NCBI RefSeq assembly: GCF_019880635.1
Contig: NZ_JAINVX010000004.1
Coordinates: 1 to 64,000, forward strand
Reading direction: 5' to 3'
Source of the DNA: Hanstruepera marina
Lineage (GTDB): Bacteria; Bacteroidota; Bacteroidia; Flavobacteriales; Flavobacteriaceae
DNA: 64,000 nt
In this document: positions 59,865-64,000 of the stretch, piece by piece
Position numbering within the stretch: position 1 is the stretch's first letter
Layout of the letters: every line of letters begins with the position of its first letter
Translations under genes and position numbers: made by a program
The notes under the pieces: generated by a model
Seen by the model: only the letters and a program-made list of their open reading frames with translations
Told to the model about the DNA's origin: nothing
The model's database searches: none

Positions 59865-62291
59865 ATGCAATTTTCTCTAAAGAAGAGTATTCCACATATT
59901 TTAGTACTTATAGGCTTTGTGGTTGTTTCACTAGCTTATTTTAATCCTGTATTAAAAGGTAAAGCGATATTTCAAAGTGATATTATGCACTATATTGGAA
60001 TGTCTAAGCAGCAAAATGATTATCGAGCAAACACTGGCGAAGAAACCTATTGGACTAACAGTGCCTTTGGAGGTATGCCTACGTATCAATTAGGAGCAAA
60101 ATATCCACATAATTATATTAAGAAACTGGATTTAGCATTAAGGTTTTTACCAAGGCCAGCCGATTATCTGTTTCTGTATTTAATGGGGTTTTATGTGCTG
60201 CTTTTGGTTATGAAAGTCGACTTTAAATTGGCTGCTTTAGGAGCGTTGGCATTTGGTTTTTCCACGTATCTCATTATTATTTTGGGCGTTGGACATAATG
60301 CCAAAGCACACGCTATTGCTTATATGCCCTTGGTTTTAAGTGGTATCCTATTAGTGTTTCGAAAACAATATGTTTGCGGATTTTTATTGACAGCTGTTGC
60401 TATGGCATTGGAGTTGGTGGCCAACCATTTTCAAATGACGTATTATTTAATGCTGTTGGTTATTGCTTTAGGCGTAGTTTATGCAATTGATGCTTACAAA
60501 AAACAGTGTTTGCCTCACTTTTTTAAATCGATAGGAATATTAGTGTTAGCCGTAGTTCTAGCTTTAGGTTTAAATGCGACAAATGTATTGGCGACAAAAG
60601 AATATGCCAGTGAAAGCACACGTAGCCAAAGTGAATTGACCATAAAACCAGATGGCTCGCCAAAAGAAGTGACTTCGGGTTTAGATAGAGATTATATTAC
60701 CGAGTACAGTTATGGGCTATTGGAAACCTTTAATTTGTATATACCACGTTTTATGGGTGGAGGAAGCTATGAAGATGTTGGAAAGGAATCGGCTTCTTAC
60801 GATTTCTTTTTAAGTATTGGAGCCACGCCCCTTCAAGCTTTGGAGCAAACCAAGCAAATGCCAACATATTGGGGCGAACAGACCATTGTGGAAGCACCAG
60901 CTTATATTGGAGCGGTTATACTATTTTTATTTGTTTTGGCCTTGTTTTTAGTAAAGGGTCGATTAAAATGGTGGCTAGTTAGTGGAAGCATCATGGCTTT
61001 AATTCTGTCCTATGGAGATAGTGAGCCTTTTACGTTTATAACCAATTTCTTTATAGACTATGTGCCTTTGTATAACAAATTTAGGGCTGTAAGCTCCATT
61101 CAGGTTATATTGGAATTGTGTGTTCCTGTTTTAGCGATTTTTGGATTGGTACGCTTGTTTAACGATTTTGACAATAAAGCTGAAAAGCTAAAAGCACTTA
61201 AAATAACGGTTGTTATTTGTGCTGGACTAGCATTGTTGTTCTTGCTCTTTAAGTCGTCATTATTCAGTTTTGTTGGGGCTAATGATGGTGTATATCGTCA
61301 GAATTACGGACCTCAATTTATTGATGCTATCATTAAAGATCGTAAAATGTTGTTTACTCAAGACACCATTAGAACTTTAGTGTTAGTGTTGTTGGCATCA
61401 GGAGTGGTGTTTCTGTATATAAAGGAGAAATTATCACAAACAAAAGTGATTGTAATTTTAGGTCTTTTGTTAGTCTTTGATTTGGTGGGAGTTGATAGGC
61501 GATATGTAAACAACGACAACTTTGTTTCTGCTTTAAAAGTTAATAAGCCTTATAATGCCAATCAAGCCGATTTGCTTATTCAAAAAGACCCAGAACACTT
61601 TAGAGTATTAGATGTAACTTCAGGAGGTGCTAGGGCGGCTTATTTTCATAATTCATTAGGAGGTTATCATGCAGCAAAACTAAAACGCTATAATGATTTA
61701 TATGAATTTCATGTTTTGCGAAACAACTTAAATGTATTGAGTATGTTGAATACCAAATACATTATTGCCGAAGATGATGAAGGTAATATATTTCCATATA
61801 CTAATACGGAAACAAACGGTAATGCGTGGTTTGTTGAAGAATTGAAACAGGTTTCATCTGCTAATGAGGAAATTCAGTTGTTGGATAGTTTAAACACAAA
61901 ACGCGTGGCTATAACGACCATGCCTGATGTTTCTAGTAAAACATTCACTGTTGATTCGTTGGCAAGTATTGCAGTAGAAGAGTATAGGCCAAATTATATT
62001 AGATATAAATCAAATTCCAGTTCTGATGGTTTTGCAGTATTTTCAGAAGTGTTCTATGATAAGGGGTGGAATGCTTATTTAGATGGCAATTTGGTGCCGC
62101 ATACACGAGTTAATTATGTTTTGCGCGCCATGCCTATTCCTTCTGGAAAGCATACCATTGAGTTTAAGTTTGAACCACAAGTTATTAAAACTGGAAGTAG
62201 TATTGCTTTGGCAAGCTCTGTTGTTTTGGTTTTACTAATTATTGGTGGCTTATGGTATCAATTAAAATCTAACACAAAAGAAAGTGCGTAA
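59865..62291 (+). CDS. YfhO family multi-pass membrane protein
   Basis: 808 residues with a dozen or more hydrophobic helices over residues 10-560 and a C-terminal periplasmic domain ending in a final helix (SIALASSVVLVLLIIGGLWY). The motif FSEVFYDKGWNAYLDGNLVPHTRVNYVLRAMPIPSGKHTIEFKF is the YfhO signature. YfhO proteins are GT-C-like; in Gram-positives they glycosylate lipoteichoic acid, and in Bacteroidota they probably act in envelope glycan or glycoprotein synthesis. The gene downstream, a glycosyltransferase, overlaps it by 8 bp. Confidence 0.92.
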   Translation: MQFSLKKSIPHILVLIGFVVVSLAYFNPVLKGKAIFQSDIMHYIGMSKQQNDYRANTGEETYWTNSAFGGMPTYQLGAKYPHNYIKKLDLALRFLPRPADYLFLYLMGFYVLLLVMKVDFKLAALGALAFGFSTYLIIILGVGHNAKAHAIAYMPLVLSGILLVFRKQYVCGFLLTAVAMALELVANHFQMTYYLMLLVIALGVVYAIDAYKKQCLPHFFKSIGILVLAVVLALGLNATNVLATKEYASESTRSQSELTIKPDGSPKEVTSGLDRDYITEYSYGLLETFNLYIPRFMGGGSYEDVGKESASYDFFLSIGATPLQALEQTKQMPTYWGEQTIVEAPAYIGAVILFLFVLALFLVKGRLKWWLVSGSIMALILSYGDSEPFTFITNFFIDYVPLYNKFRAVSSIQVILELCVPVLAIFGLVRLFNDFDNKAEKLKALKITVVICAGLALLFLLFKSSLFSFVGANDGVYRQNYGPQFIDAIIKDRKMLFTQDTIRTLVLVLLASGVVFLYIKEKLSQTKVIVILGLLLVFDLVGVDRRYVNNDNFVSALKVNKPYNANQADLLIQKDPEHFRVLDVTSGGARAAYFHNSLGGYHAAKLKRYNDLYEFHVLRNNLNVLSMLNTKYIIAEDDEGNIFPYTNTETNGNAWFVEELKQVSSANEEIQLLDSLNTKRVAITTMPDVSSKTFTVDSLASIAVEEYRPNYIRYKSNSSSDGFAVFSEVFYDKGWNAYLDGNLVPHTRVNYVLRAMPIPSGKHTIEFKFEPQVIKTGSSIALASSVVLVLLIIGGLWYQLKSNTKESA

Positions 62292-63561
62292 AGAGGCGCT
62301 TATTATTACGTATTATTGGCCACCCGCTGGTGGTCCGGGTGTTCAGCGTTGGTTGAAATTTGTAAAGTATTTACCCGATTATGGCATAAAACCAATTGTT
62401 TATATACCGTCAAATCCTAATTACCCCATAATTGACGAGAGTTTAGAGCAAGAGGTTCCTGCCGATGTGACTATCATTAAGCAGCCTATAAATGAACCTT
62501 ATAAGTTTGCTGGCTTATTGTCAAGGAAAAAGTCGAAATCCATAAGTAAAGGTATTATCCCAAATGAATCATCGCAAACACTGGTTGATAGGTTGTTGCT
62601 TTTCGTTCGAGGTAATTTGTTTATTCCCGATGCCCGAAAGAAATGGGTAAGGCCTTCGGTTCAGTATTTAAGCACCTATATCCGTGACTTTAATATTGAA
62701 ACAGTAATAACGACTGGTCCTCCGCATAGCTTGCATTTAATAGGCTTGGAATTGCAAAAAAGTGAAAATATAAAGTGGATTGCAGATTTTAGAGACCCTT
62801 GGACAACTATTGGTTATCACAAGCAGTTAAAATTAACAAAGAATTCTAAAAACAAGCATAAACAGTTAGAAAAGGCTGTATTGCAAGCTGCAGATCAAAT
62901 TGTGGTTACGAGCCAAGTTACGAAACAAGAATTTTCAGAAATCACAAGCAGACCTATTCATGTAATTACCAATGGTTATGATGTGTTACCACAAAACGAA
63001 AAAAAATTAGACACTAAATTTTCCTTGGCGCATATTGGCTCTCTATTGTCCGAAAGAAATCCAGAAGTGCTTTGGAAAGTTCTTAAAGATTTAATAGATA
63101 CACATCCAGGCTTTGCTGATGATTTTCAATTAAAACTTGTGGGTCATGTAAGTGAAGAAGTATTAAAATCCTTGAATGACTTTGGTTTAACCAATTATTT
63201 AATAAATTTAGGATACATAACACATAAACAAGCAGTTGTAAATCAAAAAAACTCGCAAGTATTGTTGCTGATAGAAATTGATTCGCCAGATACTGTAAGC
63301 ATTATTCCTGGAAAACTATTTGAGTACATGGTTTCAGAAAGACCTATTCTAGCCATTGGCCCAAAAGGTTCTGACGTTGAAGGTATTCTAAAAGAAACCA
63401 ATACGGGCTCGTATTTCTATTATGATAATTACAAGGCTATTAAAGATATAATTTTAAAGCATTATTTAAGTTATAAAGAAGGTAACTTACAATCACATGG
63501 TATTGGTCTTCAAAAATATAGCCGAAAAGCATTAACCAAGACTCTAGCAGAACTCATATAA
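62284..63561 (+). CDS. Glycosyltransferase family 4-type protein
   Basis: 425 residues with a GT-B shape. The N-terminal domain begins ALIITYYWPPAGGPGVQRWLKFVKYLP, typical of flavobacterial GT4, then ITTGPPHSLHLIGLELQ and WIADFRDPWT. The C-terminal nucleotide-sugar domain has VITNGYD, LAHIGSLLSERNPEVLWKVL, VLLLIEIDSPDTVSIIPGKLFEYM and RPILAIGPKGSDVEGIL. Start is GTG 62284, overlapping the yfhO stop by 8 bp. It adds a sugar to a surface polysaccharide or glycoprotein glycan; donor and acceptor unknown. Confidence 0.9.
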   Translation: MRKEALIITYYWPPAGGPGVQRWLKFVKYLPDYGIKPIVYIPSNPNYPIIDESLEQEVPADVTIIKQPINEPYKFAGLLSRKKSKSISKGIIPNESSQTLVDRLLLFVRGNLFIPDARKKWVRPSVQYLSTYIRDFNIETVITTGPPHSLHLIGLELQKSENIKWIADFRDPWTTIGYHKQLKLTKNSKNKHKQLEKAVLQAADQIVVTSQVTKQEFSEITSRPIHVITNGYDVLPQNEKKLDTKFSLAHIGSLLSERNPEVLWKVLKDLIDTHPGFADDFQLKLVGHVSEEVLKSLNDFGLTNYLINLGYITHKQAVVNQKNSQVLLLIEIDSPDTVSIIPGKLFEYMVSERPILAIGPKGSDVEGILKETNTGSYFYYDNYKAIKDIILKHYLSYKEGNLQSHGIGLQKYSRKALTKTLAELI

Positions 63562-64000
63562 ATGGGAATAGTTATAAATCAGTCTATTAAAAACACCATT
63601 ACAACCTATCTGGGTTTTGGTATTGGTGCCATTAATGTATTGTTTTTGTTCACGCAATTTATGAGCGATGAGTATTTTGGTCTGGTGACTTACATCTTGT
63701 CTACGGCGAATGTATTGATGCCCATTTTTGCTTTTGGTGTACATAATACCATAGTTAAGTTTTATTCATCCTATAAAACACGGCAAGCACAAAATAGCTT
63801 TTTAGTGTTAATGTTGTTTTTGCCTTTAGTAATTATTATTCCAGCAACAATTGTGCTTTTTATTGCTTTTGATGGTATTAGTCATTGGTTGGCTGGATCT
63901 AATACAATTGTGGAGGACTATGTTTGGGTAATTTTTATAACGGCTATTTGTTTCTCATATTTCGAAGTGTTTTATGCTTGGTCTCGCGTACAAATGCAAA
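63562..64000 (+). CDS. Oligosaccharide flippase-like membrane protein (3' truncated by the window)
   Basis: 146 codons are visible from ATG 63562, which directly follows the glycosyltransferase stop; the frame stays open to the window edge. The sequence (MGIVINQSIKNTITTYLGFG, then GAINVLFLFTQFMSDEYFGL) has the start of a Wzx/PST-type flippase, with at least four hydrophobic helices within the visible part. Wzx proteins move lipid-linked sugar repeat units across the inner membrane, which fits the glycosyltransferase and YfhO genes upstream. Confidence 0.85.
   Translation, partial: MGIVINQSIKNTITTYLGFGIGAINVLFLFTQFMSDEYFGLVTYILSTANVLMPIFAFGVHNTIVKFYSSYKTRQAQNSFLVLMLFLPLVIIIPATIVLFIAFDGISHWLAGSNTIVEDYVWVIFITAICFSYFEVFYAWSRVQMQ

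Noticed and set aside
1-64000. CRISPR arrays, prophage, integrases, transposases, tRNA or rRNA genes
   Set aside because: Looked for on both strands; no repeat arrays, no transposase or integrase motifs and no cloverleaf-like sequences were seen.

Overview
The window looks like a chromosomal segment from a marine member of the Flavobacteriaceae (Bacteroidota). DNA is AT-rich. Secreted proteins carry type IX secretion (T9SS) C-terminal sorting domains, and receptors are of the SusC/CarboxypepD_reg plug type. Many promoters match the Bacteroidota -7 box TAnnTTTG. Ribosome-binding sites are mostly weak, and menaquinone is evidently the quinone made. No tRNA, rRNA, CRISPR, prophage or insertion sequence was seen. 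Genes are packed tightly, with bidirectional hairpin terminators between convergent units.

Layout. 1-5 kb: the end of a large Cys-rich T9SS adhesin-like protein, an FG-GAP T9SS protein, a nitronate monooxygenase-like flavoprotein and a two-domain FAS1 lipoprotein. 5-24.7 kb: a dispersed but nearly complete menaquinone pathway, all on the + strand: menI-menF-menD, then menB-menA, then menC and menE. It is interrupted by an RNA-binding CvfB protein, a secreted C1 peptidase, a complete phosphorelay (hybrid kinase, REC, HPt, with a divergent LytTR regulator), a fatty acid hydroxylase-family protein, DUF2490 and a CPBP protease. 24.8-31.4 kb: three secreted proteins that combine SusC-like plug domains with vWA or DUF2135-type domains but have no beta-barrel, with a bifunctional formiminotransferase-cyclodeaminase gene between them. 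31.4-37 kb: DoxX, an acyl-CoA carboxylase beta subunit, and a MarR-pirin redox cassette. 37-50 kb: EttA, small membrane proteins, an MBL lipoprotein, imidazolonepropionase, a second FG-GAP T9SS protein, fumarase, a TonB-dependent receptor and an ArsC-like protein. 49.6-54.8 kb: release factor 2 with a programmed +1 frameshift, threonine aldolase, YegP, YbaB and an S9 oligopeptidase. 54.8-58.4 kb: a cysteine-synthase-like enzyme, an alpha-oxoamine synthase and a GNAT-like acyltransferase, a plausible sulfonolipid (capnine-type) or sphingolipid locus. 59.5-64 kb: DUF4834, YfhO, a GT4 glycosyltransferase and a truncated flippase, an envelope polysaccharide operon that continues past the right edge.

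Most notable signals. (1) The three plug/vWA genes each have copies of a 10-bp element (consensus TTNACTCATT) upstream. At two of them the strong copies are spaced exactly 21 bp apart, and in all three the last copy lies 27-28 bp before a TAnnTTTA -7 box. This is the geometry of LytTR-type direct-repeat sites and suggests one undescribed regulon. (2) One of the three proteins is a vWA paralogue whose metal site (MIDAS) has been lost. (3) The PLP-enzyme/acyltransferase cluster is a candidate sulfonolipid pathway. (4) Several promoters carry clear palindromic operators (nitronate monooxygenase, FAS1 protein, MarR-pirin cassette).
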